A stretch of 64,000 bases of DNA from Pseudomonadota bacterium. GTDB lineage: Bacteria; Pseudomonadota; Alphaproteobacteria; Rhizobiales; Rhizobiaceae. How positions within the stretch are numbered: position 1 is the stretch's first letter; each line of letters begins with the position of its first letter. Below are positions 34,214 to 43,904 of the stretch, piece by piece. The stretch is from the NCBI GenBank assembly GCA_023404095.1, contig JAEYDD010000032.1, positions 62,001-126,000 of the forward strand. The letters are read 5' to 3'. The translations under genes were made by a program, and so were the position numbers. The notes beneath the pieces were generated by a model. That model had not been told where the DNA came from and did no database searches. It was given only the letters and a program-made list of their open reading frames with translations.

Positions 34214-34702
34214 CTACTCGGCCGCCTGCCGGCCCGCGCTCATGTCCGCAGCCGCGGCAAGGATGGCCTTGACGATGTTATGGTAGCCAGTGCAGCGACA
34301 GATGTTGCCTTCGAGGTTTTCGCGCACGGTCTTCTCATCGAGAGCGCCGCCGTAGCGATTGATCATGTCGACCGCCGTCATCACCATGCCGGGCGTGCAG
34401 AAACCGCACTGAAGGCCGTGATGCGCCTTGAACGCGGCCTGCACCGGATGAAGTTCGCCGTCGCGCGCCAGTCCTTCGATCGTCAGTATTTCGGAGCCGG
34501 CGGCCTGGACTGCCAAGGTGGAACAGCTCTTGATCGACCTCCCGTCCATATGCACGACGCATGTACCGCACTGCGAGGTGTCGCAGCCCACATGCGTGCC
34601 GGTCAGCCCCAGCTTCTCCCGGATGAACTGGACCAGCAAGGTCCGGTCCTCGACGTCGCCGCTGACCTGCCGGCCATTGACCGTCATCGTAACTTTCGTC
34701 AT
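34214..34702 (-). CDS. coxS: [2Fe-2S] small subunit, CoxS-like
   Basis: This 162-residue subunit carries two [2Fe-2S] clusters. The plant-ferredoxin-type site reads HVGCDTSQCGTCVVHMDG with a further Cys in IKSCSTLA. The alpha-helical C-terminal site reads GLQCGFCTPGMVM and GNICRCTGYHNI. The start at ATG 34702 follows a strong GAGGGAGGAGCGA ribosome-binding region; the frame upstream is non-coding-like. It is first in coxS-coxL-coxM, with a 133-base gap to coxL in which I see no other gene. Confidence 0.93.
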   Translation of the reverse strand: MTKVTMTVNGRQVSGDVEDRTLLVQFIREKLGLTGTHVGCDTSQCGTCVVHMDGRSIKSCSTLAVQAAGSEILTIEGLARDGELHPVQAAFKAHHGLQCGFCTPGMVMTAVDMINRYGGALDEKTVRENLEGNICRCTGYHNIVKAILAAAADMSAGRQAAE

Positions 34703-35132
34703 TCGCTCCTCCCTCGTGGGTCGCACGGCGAGGCATTCCGGGTCCGAAAGCTCCCATAGGTGGCGAATTCCAAGAAACCGAAATGCCCGCAATCCTATCG
34801 CTGCCGGATTGCAATCAGGAACAATCCGTTGCGCGATGACACCCCTCCGCATCTCGCGCACAGTCGTCGGCATCATTCGCCGTTTTCAATTTGTGATCAA
34901 CTGCTTCTTTACCTGCGAACCGAAAATTTTGTCCTGCGAACAAATCTTGACGGAGTGCCGCCCAGCTTTATTCACGATCCAAAAAAATACTTTAAACCCA
35001 TAGACTTCCCCATTTTCCGCCTTATTCTTCGCTTTTGTGACATTGCAAGCGAAGCACACCGGTCACGACCGGTCTACGCAGACGTGATAAAGCGGTGGCG
35101 GTCGCGCTCCGCTCAACTTTGGAGAGATTTCA
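34703..35132. other. Divergent intergenic region with 9-base direct repeats
   Basis: This is 430 bases between coxS and the lipoprotein gene, more AT-rich than its surroundings in its right half. CCTGCGAAC occurs twice (34912-34920 and 34933-34941), 21 bases apart. A CTTGAC -35-like element follows at 34946-34951, but no good -10 follows at the normal spacing. A further ACCGGT-CACG-ACCGGT inverted repeat lies at about 35058-35073. No small gene is convincing. Confidence 0.5.
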
Positions 35133-35384
35133 ATGAAGAAAGCCATCGCACTCGTGCTGGTCGCCCTGTCGGTCGCAAGTTGCACGCAGACGGAAAAGGG
35201 AGCCGGCATCGGCGCAGCCACCGGTGCGATCATCGGCGGCGCGGTAACCGGCAACGTTCGCGGTGCTGCCGTGGGTGCAGCCATCGGCGGCGTCAGCGGC
35301 GCCCTCATCGGGCATGTCCGCGACCAGCCGGGGCAGTGCTACTATCGCGACCGTTACGGCCGACGCTATATCGACGCCTGCTGA
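35133..35384 (+). CDS. Glycine-zipper lipoprotein
   Basis: This 83-residue small envelope protein has lipobox VASC (Cys17) after a short signal peptide. The mature part is an alternating Gly/Ala glycine-zipper segment (GAGIGAATGAIIGGAVTGNVRGAAVGAAIGG, residues 24-55) like YMGG/OmpA-type outer-membrane-associated proteins. A Cys-containing tail follows (GQCYYRDRYGRRYIDAC). A GGAGAG ribosome-binding site precedes the ATG. It is monocistronic, with a strong terminator at 35418-35443. Function is unknown. Confidence 0.87.
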   Translation: MKKAIALVLVALSVASCTQTEKGAGIGAATGAIIGGAVTGNVRGAAVGAAIGGVSGALIGHVRDQPGQCYYRDRYGRRYIDAC

Positions 35385-35417
35385 TCCTTTTCGATACAGC
35401 ATTCTGCCGCTTCATCT

Positions 35418-35443
35418 GGCCCCGGCATCGTCCGGGGCCTTTT
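35418..35443 (+). terminator. Rho-independent terminator after the lipoprotein gene
   Basis: GGCCCCGG (35418-35425) pairs perfectly with CCGGGGCC (35432-35439) around CATCGT, followed by TTTTGC. Confidence 0.88.
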
Positions 35444-35640
35444 GCATCCTTGCAACGGTCGTCACGGAAAACCGCCGGTCGCTTCCGTTTTTGCCCCAGC
35501 CGGGCTAGAACGGCCATTAATCTTAGGGAAATGCTAACGGGCTAGAGTCAATTGAAGCCTGCGTGGCCTTCCAGACCGTGATCGGGCTGCAAGTGCGCAC
35601 AATCCGGGGAAAGCCGTGTTTCAGCGGCTTTCCTGCGGAA

Positions 35641-37584
35641 ATGGAGAGGCAGCAACAGCGTATGCGGCAGCGTATCGACCGGCCGAGATTGGGTTTTGCG
35701 TTCTGGCGGGCAGGCACGAGCCTCGCACTCGCGTCGACGCTTACCTTCCTGCCCGTCGCCGCCTCCCCGGCCTTTGCCTTCAAGATTTTCGGTATGCGCT
35801 TCTTCGAAAGCAAGGAAGAAGAGCCCGACGTCATCGACCCGGTGACGTACACGCTGACCTTCGACGCCGGAACTGATGACGACGATCTCAAGAGTGCGAT
35901 TGAATCGAGCGCCCTGCTGAAGCAGGACGAAGAAGAGCCGGTTTCGGGTAATCTCGGACTTGTCATCAAGGCGCGCGACGATCGCGACCGCATTCTCGCA
36001 GCGCTCTACGAAAACGCCCGCTATGGCGGCGTGGTCGATATCAGCATCAACGGCACCCCAATCGATTCGCTCCCGCCGATCCCGCAATTTCCGCCTGGCG
36101 CCGTACCGGTCAACGTCACCGTGAGGCCCGGTCCAGCCTTCACGTTCGATTCGGTGACGCTGAAAGGCGATGCGGCCGGGCGCAACCCCGCCGATTACGG
36201 CCTCGTGCAGGGGGCACGGGCGGACTCGACGGTGATCATCCGGGCGGGCGAAAAGGTCGTCGCCGACCTGAAGGCGCAGAGCCGGCCGCTCGCCCGCCTG
36301 ACCGATCGCCAGGCGATCGCCGACCACAAGACGAACACCGTCGATGTGGTCATTGCCGCCGAAGGCGGACCGGTCGCCGACCTCGGCGCCGTAAAGGTGA
36401 CCGGCACGAAGGATGTCGACGCCGGCTTCGTGAAATACTACTCGCGTATCAATGCCGGTCAGCCCTATTCGCCCGAGCAGCTGACGAAGGCCGCCGATCG
36501 GCTGCGCCAGCTCGGCGTCTTCTCCAGCGTCACCATCCGCGAGGCGGACAAGCTTGCCCCCGACGGGTCGCTGCCGATGACCATCGAGGTCTCGGAAGGC
36601 AAGATGCGCTACTTCGGCGCCGGCGCCCAGATCTCCACGATCGACGGTCTCGGCCTGCAGGGCTACTGGGGCCATCGCAACCTGTTCGGGCGGGCCGAAT
36701 CGCTGCGAATCGAGGGTTCGATCAACGGCATCGGCGAAGGCAACGGCGTCAACGATATCGGCTATACGCTCGGCGCCGTCTTTGCAAAGCCGGGGGCCTT
36801 CGGACCCGCCTCGACCTTCACGGCGAGCCTGAAGGCGGCGATAAACGACACCGACGCCTTCTACGCGACAACGGCCACGGCGGCTGCGGGTGCGACGTTC
36901 GAGCTCAGCGACTTCGATACCGTATCAGGCAGCGGCGAGGTGGCGGCGATGCAGGTGGACGACCCCTTCGGCGACAACTTCTACCTGACGGCGGCGATAC
37001 CGTTGGAATATGTCCGCGACACCCGCGACAACAAGCTGAACCCGACCACCGGCTATCGCGCCATGATCAACGCCAAGCCGACCTACGAGTTCGAGCGCAG
37101 CACGTTCTTCTCCAGCTTCGAGGCATCGGGATCGGTCTATCGCGCGCTCGGCGCCGAGGAACGCGTCGTGCTCGCCGGCAGGCTCGGCGCCGGCACCATC
37201 GTAGGTGCGCCGACGCTTGCCGATATCCCCGCTCCGCGCCGTTTCTATCTCGGCGGCGGCGGATCGGTCCGCGGCTACGGATTTCAGGACATCTCGCCGC
37301 GCGACAGCGACGGGGAACTGCTGGGCGGCCGATCCTACGTCCTCGCCTCCGCCGAAGTCCGTGTCAACGTTACCGAGACGATCGGTATCGTACCTTTCCT
37401 CGACGTTGGCACCGTCTCGCGTGACGCGCTCCCTGACTTCAGCGACATCCGGGCCGGCGCCGGCGTCGGCCTGAGATACGCCACGCCCTTCGGGCCGATC
37501 CGGCTTGACGTGGCGGTACCGCTGCACCGCTACGATGCCGGCGATTCCTTCGGCATCTACGCCGGCATAGGGCAGGCCTTCTGA
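35641..37584 (+). CDS. tamA: Autotransporter assembly factor TamA (Omp85 family)
   Basis: This outer-membrane protein of about 647 residues has a signal region ending near SPAFA. POTRA domains follow (LTFDAGTDDDDLKSAIESSALL and KVTGTKDVDAGFVKYYSRINAGQPYSPEQL), then a 16-strand Omp85 barrel with IPLEYVRDTRDNKLNPTTGYRAMI, RRFYLGGGGSVRGYGFQDISPRD (the conserved VRGY lid motif) and a C-terminal strand ending GIGQAF. With TamB it moves lipids and/or outer-membrane proteins between membranes. The start is uncertain: ATG 35641 was chosen, with the frame open back to 35563. It is 70 bases ahead of tamB. Confidence 0.88.
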   Translation: MERQQQRMRQRIDRPRLGFAFWRAGTSLALASTLTFLPVAASPAFAFKIFGMRFFESKEEEPDVIDPVTYTLTFDAGTDDDDLKSAIESSALLKQDEEEPVSGNLGLVIKARDDRDRILAALYENARYGGVVDISINGTPIDSLPPIPQFPPGAVPVNVTVRPGPAFTFDSVTLKGDAAGRNPADYGLVQGARADSTVIIRAGEKVVADLKAQSRPLARLTDRQAIADHKTNTVDVVIAAEGGPVADLGAVKVTGTKDVDAGFVKYYSRINAGQPYSPEQLTKAADRLRQLGVFSSVTIREADKLAPDGSLPMTIEVSEGKMRYFGAGAQISTIDGLGLQGYWGHRNLFGRAESLRIEGSINGIGEGNGVNDIGYTLGAVFAKPGAFGPASTFTASLKAAINDTDAFYATTATAAAGATFELSDFDTVSGSGEVAAMQVDDPFGDNFYLTAAIPLEYVRDTRDNKLNPTTGYRAMINAKPTYEFERSTFFSSFEASGSVYRALGAEERVVLAGRLGAGTIVGAPTLADIPAPRRFYLGGGGSVRGYGFQDISPRDSDGELLGGRSYVLASAEVRVNVTETIGIVPFLDVGTVSRDALPDFSDIRAGAGVGLRYATPFGPIRLDVAVPLHRYDAGDSFGIYAGIGQAF

Positions 37585-37654
37585 ACGCGATGCGCGGCTT
37601 GCCCCCGACAGCGATGGATTCCCCTGCGCCGTGTTTTGCTTTAGGACTTGAATC

Positions 37655-40600
37655 ATGACCCGGTTCGTCAAAATCCTGCAGCAATCGATTCGCTATCTGG
37701 GCTACGTCATAGCCCTGCTGTTTGTCGTTCTTCTGGGCACGGTCGCCTTTGTCGGATTCACCGATGCCGGCGCGCGGCTTGCCGCCTCGCTGATCGAGGA
37801 TGCAACCTCGGGCTCCGGCACCCGGATCGCCATATCCGACCCCTCCGGGGTGCTTACGGGTCGCCTGCGTGCGGGCGCCGTCACGTTGAGCGACAGCGAG
37901 GGCGTCTTTGCCGAGATCAGGGACGTGGCGGTTGATTGGTCCCCCCTCGACCTCGTGCTGTTTCAGTTCAACGCCACCCGCGTGGCGGCGGAATCGCTGA
38001 CGGTGAACCGCAGGCCGGTACCCGCCCCCGAGACGGCCTCGCCGCCTTCCAGCAAGCCGTTCTCGCTCCCGGTCACAGTCCAGGTCGACAGCCTCGACAT
38101 CCCGAACATCCTCATCGCCGAGGCGGTGGCTGGCCAGGAGCAGCGGCTGCGGCTGACGGGTAGCGGCGGCATCGATCGCAGCAGCGTCGCGCTCAACCTG
38201 GCATTGACGGAAAAGGACAGGAGCGGCGCCTCGGCCATAGCCGACATCCTCTTCAATCCCGATCAGAACGAGCTGCGCCTGAATGCCGCCGTATCGGAGC
38301 CGGCCGGGGGCATGCTTGCGCGGGCGCTACACATTCCAGGCGAACCCGCCGTCGCCATCAACCTCACCGGCGATGGGCCGCTGTCGCAATGGACCGGCAA
38401 GCTGACGGCGGCGCTCGCGGGTACCCGCGTCCTTGAGCTCGACGCCCGGCACGACCTGTCCACCGCCGGCCTGCATACGGTGGCGCTGAACGGCGGCGGC
38501 ACATTCGAAGACCTCCTGCCGCCACATCTGCGCCCGCTCTTTGCCGGCACCACCGAGATCGACCTGGCGGTCGCCACCAATGGCAAGGACCTGCTGCGCG
38601 TCGATCGTGGACACGTCGCCTCGGATGCGATCGCGCTGACGGCCTCCGGCGCGCTTCAGGCGACCGGTGAGAACAATCTCAGTCTCCTTTTGAAGGGCAA
38701 GGATGGCACGACGCCGATCCCGGTCCGCTGGCCGCTCGCCAATGGCGAGTTCGCGGGGACCCTCCACGGCGTACAGGCCGTCGCGTCCGGACCGGCGCAG
38801 GCCACGAAAATCAGCATCAACGTCAACCTCGCCGAAGCGAGCCTGCCGCAGGGCCGGCTCGACAGCATTCTGCTGACGGCGACCAGCGCCGACTTCAACG
38901 TTGCGACGCGCTCGGGCCATGCGACGGTCACGCTGACGGCGGAGGGCTCGTCGATGCACGATCCCAACATCGATCGACTTGTGGGCACGCCGCTCAAGAT
39001 GACCGCGGCACTTGCCGTCTCGCCGCAGCAGATCGCATTCGACCCCGTCGAGATCGAAAGCAGCAGCCTCGGCGGCCAGATCACCGGCGGCTACCACCTG
39101 GGAGCCGGCACCGGTACGGCAGCCTTCCGCCTGTTCGCCGTGCCCTCCGTGCTGCCCGACGCGATGGCCGCAAAGGTCGAGGGCACCATTGCGCTCAACG
39201 GCCAGGCGGCCATCGGCCCCGCCGGCGCGATCTCGCTGACGGAACTCCAGTTTAAGTCGAATGTGGCCGAGGCCTCGGGCAATGTCGAGCTTTCGGGCGG
39301 CATGCTGGACGCGAAGCTCGCCGGCAGGCTCATCGATGCCGGCGTTTTTGTCGCTGGTGGCAGCGGTGCTGTCGCCTTCGATGCCACCGCGAGCGGCCCC
39401 GCCGATGCGCCGAATATCCAGGCCAAGGTGACGTCGGAACAACTGGCCCTGTCGGGCCGCACGCTGGACAATCTCTCGATCGATCTTACCGGACGGGCAT
39501 CCGCCGCACAGCCGGCTGGCGATTTCGCGCTGACGGCTTCGATGAACGGCCAGGCGATCGACCTGCGCTCCAGCGTCCTTTCCGGTGAAGGGGGCATCTC
39601 CATCCCCACCATCGAAGGCGTCGTCGGCAACAACAAGCTTGAGGGGGCGCTGACGCTCGGCCAGAACTTCATGCCGGACGGCACGATCCGCTTCGCGTTT
39701 CCCGAACTGGCAACGCTTGCGACGCTCGCGGGGCAGGAGGCGACCGGCGACCTCACCGGCGCACTGACGTTTACCAATACCGGCGGCAAGGGCTCGCTGA
39801 CGGTGGCGGCGGAGGGAACCGAGATCCGCCGCGACACGGCCGCGATCCTAAAGCCGGTCCTGCAGGCCGAAATCGAGGACCTCTCGACGGGTGCCGTCAC
39901 CGGAACGCTTCGCGCCGATGTTGCGCGCGTCGGCGAAAACGATCTGGAAGCGCCGATCGTCAATTTCAGCCATTCCGGCGCCCTCACCGGCTTCGACGTG
40001 GCCGGCCGATATGAGGGGGCTCCGCTTGCGATCGACGGCAATGTCGCACGCCACGATGCGACGACCGTGATCGCGCTGAAGACGCTCGACGCCGTCGTTG
40101 CCGGCTTTCCCCTGAAACTGCAGGAACCAGCGTCGATCTCCATTCTCGAAGGCAACATCACTTTCGAAAGCCTGTCGATCGGTGCCGGCCAGGGGGTGAT
40201 TTCCGTATCCGGCTCCGCCAATCCGTCCGGCGAAAGCAGCCTGGCGGTGAACCTGACGGGTCCTGACGGTGGTCCCGCCGAGTATCGCCTGCCAATGGGA
40301 GAGGGCACCGCCGTCGCCCGGATCGAGAACGCCCAGTTGACGCTTTCGGGCAAGCTTTCGGCCGCCGCCCTTTCGCTCGCGGCCAAGGTCAGCGCCATAG
40401 AAACCCCGCAAGCGTCGCTCTCGGGGGCCGACGTCACCATTCGCAGCGATGCTTTCGACATCATCGCCCGGCGCGGCAATCTCGACGTGGCCCTGTCCGC
40501 CGGCGCGATAGACGTCCGCAATGACGACGCCAATCGTCTGCTTCAGGCGCCGCTGAATGTCACCGCCGTCCTCGCGGTCACACCGCAGCGCATCGATTTC

Positions 40601-43405
40601 AGCGACGTCGCAATCAACGGCACCGGACTGAACGGCCGTGCGGAGGGCCACTTCGTGGCCGACGACGGCTCCGCTGGCGCCAGGATCGAGGCCACGGTTG
40701 CTGCGACAGCGCTGCCCGCCGCCCTTTCCCCGCGCTTCGACACGCCCCTGCGGCTGACGGCCGATATCGTCCGCAGCGCCGACGGTACGGTCAGCCTGCA
40801 ATCCTTCGACGTCGCCTCCGGCACGATCAACGCGGAAGGAACGGCCCGGCTTGCGGGCGAGAACCTCGAGGCCACGCTTTCGGGCACCCTGCCCGAACTC
40901 GGCAAGCTTCTGGCCGACGCAAGGGGCCGCGCAACCTTTACCGCCTCCGCTTCCGGTCAGCTTGCTACGCTTGGAGTGAAGGCGGAGCTGAAATCAAGCG
41001 GCGCCGAACTCGCCGGGCGGACGCTGAGCGATCTGGTCGTCTCCATCGACGGCACCGCCGACCGCAACGCCCCCTCCGGCAACCTGTCCGCCACCGGCGC
41101 CATCGGCGGCCAGGCGATCAACGTGAAGTCCACCATCGCATCGCAGGATGGGCGGATCTCCATCCCGGCCATCGACGCGCGTGTCGGAGAAAACGTGCTG
41201 ACCGGGGCCCTGACCCTCGGCGAAGGCTTCCTTCCCCAGGGCAACGTCAAATTCAATCTCCCCGACATCGCGCTTCTCGCAGCTTTGGCCGGCCAGCAGG
41301 CAAAGGGCGACCTTTCCGGGCAGGCTGCGATCAACACGGTCGACGGCAAGACCGCCATCACTCTCCAGGCCTCCGGCTCCGGCATCACCCGCGACCAGTT
41401 GCGAATCGTCCGGCCGCAGATAGACCTGAAGACCGCCGATCTTCGTTCGCTCGCCATCACCGGCAGCGTTCGCGCAGAAGCCTTCTCCTCGGGCGCGAAC
41501 CGGCTCGATGCGCTGGCCTTGAACTTCAACCAGCAGGGCGCGCGCACGCTGTTCACTGTCGGCGGCCGCTTCGATGGCGCACCGCTCACGGTCAAGGGGT
41601 CGGTCGAACAGCAGCAGGGCGGGATGAAGATCGGCCTCGACGCGCTTCAGGCGACGCCGCGCGGCATTGCCATCCGCCTTGCGCGGCCGGCAGCGCTGAC
41701 GCTGCGCAACGGCGCCGTCGCGATGAACGACTTCACCATCCAGACCGGCACGGGCAACATAGCCGTCAGCGGCACGGCCGGCGACAATCTCGGTCTTGCG
41801 ATCCGCATCAACGCCGTGCCGGCGAACCTGGCAAACGTGTTCTCCGCCGGCTTGGGCGCCGAAGGCACGATCGGCGGCACCGTTAACGTCAAGGGCAAAG
41901 CTGCGGCACCCCACGTGACCTATGCACTGACCTGGAACAACGCCGCCACGAGCCAGACCCGGGCTGCAGGCGTCGGTGCGCTGACGATCGCGGCGGACGG
42001 GCAGTTCGCCAACAATTCGCTCCGCGTGCAGACGCGCCTGTCGGGGCCGAGCGGCCTGGTGTTCAGCGGTGGCGGCACCGCCGGTGTGGCCGGAAACATG
42101 CCGCTTGATCTGGCCTTCTCCGGCACCCTGCCGTTTGCCCTTGTCCAGGCACAGCTCGGGGCACAGGGCTTTGTGCTGACCGGTAATGCCGCGGTTGATG
42201 TGGCCGTCAGGGGTGCTGCCCGCAGCCCTGCGATCACGGGAACCATCGCCACCTCGGGCAGCCGCCTCGTCGATGTCCGTCGCAACGTCGCGCTTGAAAA
42301 CCTGACCGCACGCATTTCGCTGGATGGCCGACAGGCGGTGATCCAGCAGTTGAGCGGCCGCGTGGCCACCGGTGGCGAGGTTACGGCGACCGGCACCATC
42401 GGCATCGTCCCGGGATCCAATTTCCCCGCCGACATCTCGATCCGCCTGAATGAAGTCACCTACGTCGACGGCCGGCTGGTGAATGCAAAAGTCGGAGGCA
42501 ACCTGACCATACGGGGCCCCCTCCTCGCGGGTCCCGTGCTTGGCGGCCGGATCGACATCAGCAATGCCAACATCACCATTCCGCAGCAACTGCCGGGGTC
42601 GCTCGCCGAAATCGACATCAAGCACAGGAATGCCCCGGCCGACGTGAAGGAAATGGCGGCGATCCTGCAGGCCGACGAGAGCGCCGGCACGAGTGGCAAC
42701 GCCCGCGGCATCGGCCTCGACCTGCAGATCCAGGCGCCCAGCCGCATCTTCGTGCGCGGCCGCGGGATCAACGCCGAGCTAGGCGGAGAGCTGACCCTGC
42801 GCGGCACGTCGGTGAACCCTGTGGTATCCGGTGGCTTCGACCTGCGTCGCGGCCGCGTGGAAATCCTTGCCAAGCGGCTCGACTTCACCAGCGGCCGCAT
42901 CGGCTTCACCGGCGATCTGATACCGACGATCAATTTCGTGGCAACGACCAGCGCCAACGCGACCACAATCAACATCACCATCGCAGGCCCCGCAAACAAT
43001 CCCTCGGTCAGCTTCACCTCCTCCCCGTCGCTGCCGCAGGACGAGATCCTGGCGCGCCTGATCTTCGGCCGCTCGATGAACAACCTGTCTGCGTTCCAGA
43101 TCGCCCAGCTCGCAGCCGCAGTGGCTGACCTCGCTGGCGGGGGCGGAGGCTCGCTGCTGAACAGCCTGCGCAGCAAGCTGGGCATCGACGATCTCGACAT
43201 CACCACCGATTCACAGGGACGCGCTGCGGTGTCGGCAGGCAAGTATCTGAACGACCGCACCTATCTCGAACTGAAGCAGGACCCGGAGACCGGCGGCGGC
43301 AAGGCGGCGATCAACCTGGACATCGGACGCGGCGTCAAGCTGCGCGGCGAAGCCGGAAGCAATGGCGCGGGTGCGGCGGGCATCTTCTACGAAAAGGAGT
43401 ACTGA
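37655..43405 (+). CDS. tamB: Translocation and assembly module protein TamB, with internal duplication
   Basis: This 1916-residue AsmA/TamB-type bridge protein has an N-terminal membrane anchor (about residues 13-36), then long beta-rich amphipathic repeats spanning the periplasm. The C-terminal DUF490 domain (from about residue 1560) includes GGRIDISNANITIPQQLPGS, ATTINITIAGPANNPSVSFTSSPSLPQDEILARLIFGRS and a tail ending GAAGIFYEKEY. TamB partners the barrel protein TamA. The middle contains two consecutive 520-residue units (bases about 38590-40145 and 40146-41705) aligned with no net indel, and the beginning of a third. This accounts for the large size. Confidence 0.9.
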   Translation: MTRFVKILQQSIRYLGYVIALLFVVLLGTVAFVGFTDAGARLAASLIEDATSGSGTRIAISDPSGVLTGRLRAGAVTLSDSEGVFAEIRDVAVDWSPLDLVLFQFNATRVAAESLTVNRRPVPAPETASPPSSKPFSLPVTVQVDSLDIPNILIAEAVAGQEQRLRLTGSGGIDRSSVALNLALTEKDRSGASAIADILFNPDQNELRLNAAVSEPAGGMLARALHIPGEPAVAINLTGDGPLSQWTGKLTAALAGTRVLELDARHDLSTAGLHTVALNGGGTFEDLLPPHLRPLFAGTTEIDLAVATNGKDLLRVDRGHVASDAIALTASGALQATGENNLSLLLKGKDGTTPIPVRWPLANGEFAGTLHGVQAVASGPAQATKISINVNLAEASLPQGRLDSILLTATSADFNVATRSGHATVTLTAEGSSMHDPNIDRLVGTPLKMTAALAVSPQQIAFDPVEIESSSLGGQITGGYHLGAGTGTAAFRLFAVPSVLPDAMAAKVEGTIALNGQAAIGPAGAISLTELQFKSNVAEASGNVELSGGMLDAKLAGRLIDAGVFVAGGSGAVAFDATASGPADAPNIQAKVTSEQLALSGRTLDNLSIDLTGRASAAQPAGDFALTASMNGQAIDLRSSVLSGEGGISIPTIEGVVGNNKLEGALTLGQNFMPDGTIRFAFPELATLATLAGQEATGDLTGALTFTNTGGKGSLTVAAEGTEIRRDTAAILKPVLQAEIEDLSTGAVTGTLRADVARVGENDLEAPIVNFSHSGALTGFDVAGRYEGAPLAIDGNVARHDATTVIALKTLDAVVAGFPLKLQEPASISILEGNITFESLSIGAGQGVISVSGSANPSGESSLAVNLTGPDGGPAEYRLPMGEGTAVARIENAQLTLSGKLSAAALSLAAKVSAIETPQASLSGADVTIRSDAFDIIARRGNLDVALSAGAIDVRNDDANRLLQAPLNVTAVLAVTPQRIDFSDVAINGTGLNGRAEGHFVADDGSAGARIEATVAATALPAALSPRFDTPLRLTADIVRSADGTVSLQSFDVASGTINAEGTARLAGENLEATLSGTLPELGKLLADARGRATFTASASGQLATLGVKAELKSSGAELAGRTLSDLVVSIDGTADRNAPSGNLSATGAIGGQAINVKSTIASQDGRISIPAIDARVGENVLTGALTLGEGFLPQGNVKFNLPDIALLAALAGQQAKGDLSGQAAINTVDGKTAITLQASGSGITRDQLRIVRPQIDLKTADLRSLAITGSVRAEAFSSGANRLDALALNFNQQGARTLFTVGGRFDGAPLTVKGSVEQQQGGMKIGLDALQATPRGIAIRLARPAALTLRNGAVAMNDFTIQTGTGNIAVSGTAGDNLGLAIRINAVPANLANVFSAGLGAEGTIGGTVNVKGKAAAPHVTYALTWNNAATSQTRAAGVGALTIAADGQFANNSLRVQTRLSGPSGLVFSGGGTAGVAGNMPLDLAFSGTLPFALVQAQLGAQGFVLTGNAAVDVAVRGAARSPAITGTIATSGSRLVDVRRNVALENLTARISLDGRQAVIQQLSGRVATGGEVTATGTIGIVPGSNFPADISIRLNEVTYVDGRLVNAKVGGNLTIRGPLLAGPVLGGRIDISNANITIPQQLPGSLAEIDIKHRNAPADVKEMAAILQADESAGTSGNARGIGLDLQIQAPSRIFVRGRGINAELGGELTLRGTSVNPVVSGGFDLRRGRVEILAKRLDFTSGRIGFTGDLIPTINFVATTSANATTINITIAGPANNPSVSFTSSPSLPQDEILARLIFGRSMNNLSAFQIAQLAAAVADLAGGGGGSLLNSLRSKLGIDDLDITTDSQGRAAVSAGKYLNDRTYLELKQDPETGGGKAAINLDIGRGVKLRGEAGSNGAGAAGIFYEKEY

Positions 43406-43440
43406 GGGCGCGAGCGTCGCGCTCCGGAGGCTCCTCACCT

Positions 43441-43881
43441 TCAGGCAAGCGCGTTCTTCGTGGTCTTCAGCAAGATGTTCGTCTCGGTGGAGTTGATTCC
43501 GTCGATCAGGCGGATGCGGCGGAGCGTCTCGTCGAAGGTGCCGAGATCCTTGTCCTCCAGCTCGGCTATGAAATCCCACCTGCCGTTGGTGGAATGAAGC
43601 GCGCGCACCTGAGGCAGTCCGCGCAGTTGCAGGGCCACGCGGTCGGCCATCCTTCCCAGAACCTCGATCATGACAATGGCGCGCACGCCGCTGCCGCTCA
43701 GTTCGGCGCCTGTCCGGATCGTGAAGGCAGCAATCGTGCCTGTCTGCACCAGCCGGTCGATGCGCGCCGAGACGGTCGCACGCGATGCCCCCGTCATTGC
43801 CGCCAGCGACGATACGGGCATACGTGCATTGTGGCGAAGCGCGCCGATAAGCGCATGGTCGAGATCGTCCAGAGTTATCAT
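43441..43881 (-). CDS. Lrp/AsnC-family regulator
   Basis: This 146-residue protein has an N-terminal winged HTH (DLDHALIGALRHNARMPVSSLAAMTGASRATVSARIDRLVQTG). A RAM effector domain follows (VRAIVMIEVLGRMADRVALQLRGLPQVRALHSTNGRWDFIAEL, and DGINSTETNILLKTTKN). It diverges from the arginase gene across about 150 bases, so it likely senses arginine or ornithine and controls rocF-rocD. Two TTATCATT direct repeats flank its start codon. It converges on tamB with a 35-base gap. Confidence 0.88.
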   Translation of the reverse strand: MITLDDLDHALIGALRHNARMPVSSLAAMTGASRATVSARIDRLVQTGTIAAFTIRTGAELSGSGVRAIVMIEVLGRMADRVALQLRGLPQVRALHSTNGRWDFIAELEDKDLGTFDETLRRIRLIDGINSTETNILLKTTKNALA

Positions 43882-43904
43882 TATGGAAAATCCAATTTAT
43901 CATT
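43875..43904. promoter_or_regulatory. Direct repeats TTATCATT between the AsnC regulator and arginase
   Basis: TTATCATT occurs at 43875-43882, overlapping the regulator's start codon, and at 43897-43904, 22 bases apart in an AT-rich patch. This phasing on one DNA face fits AsnC/Lrp binding and autoregulation; it is unproven. Confidence 0.4.

Noticed and set aside
39091..40533. Long minus-strand frame inside tamB
   Set aside because: It is a composition artefact of the tamB repeats; Ser/Ala/Pro-rich translation without domains.
43406..43440. Bidirectional terminator between tamB and the AsnC gene
   Set aside because: A GCGCGA/TCGCGC hairpin is present but has no T-tract on either strand.
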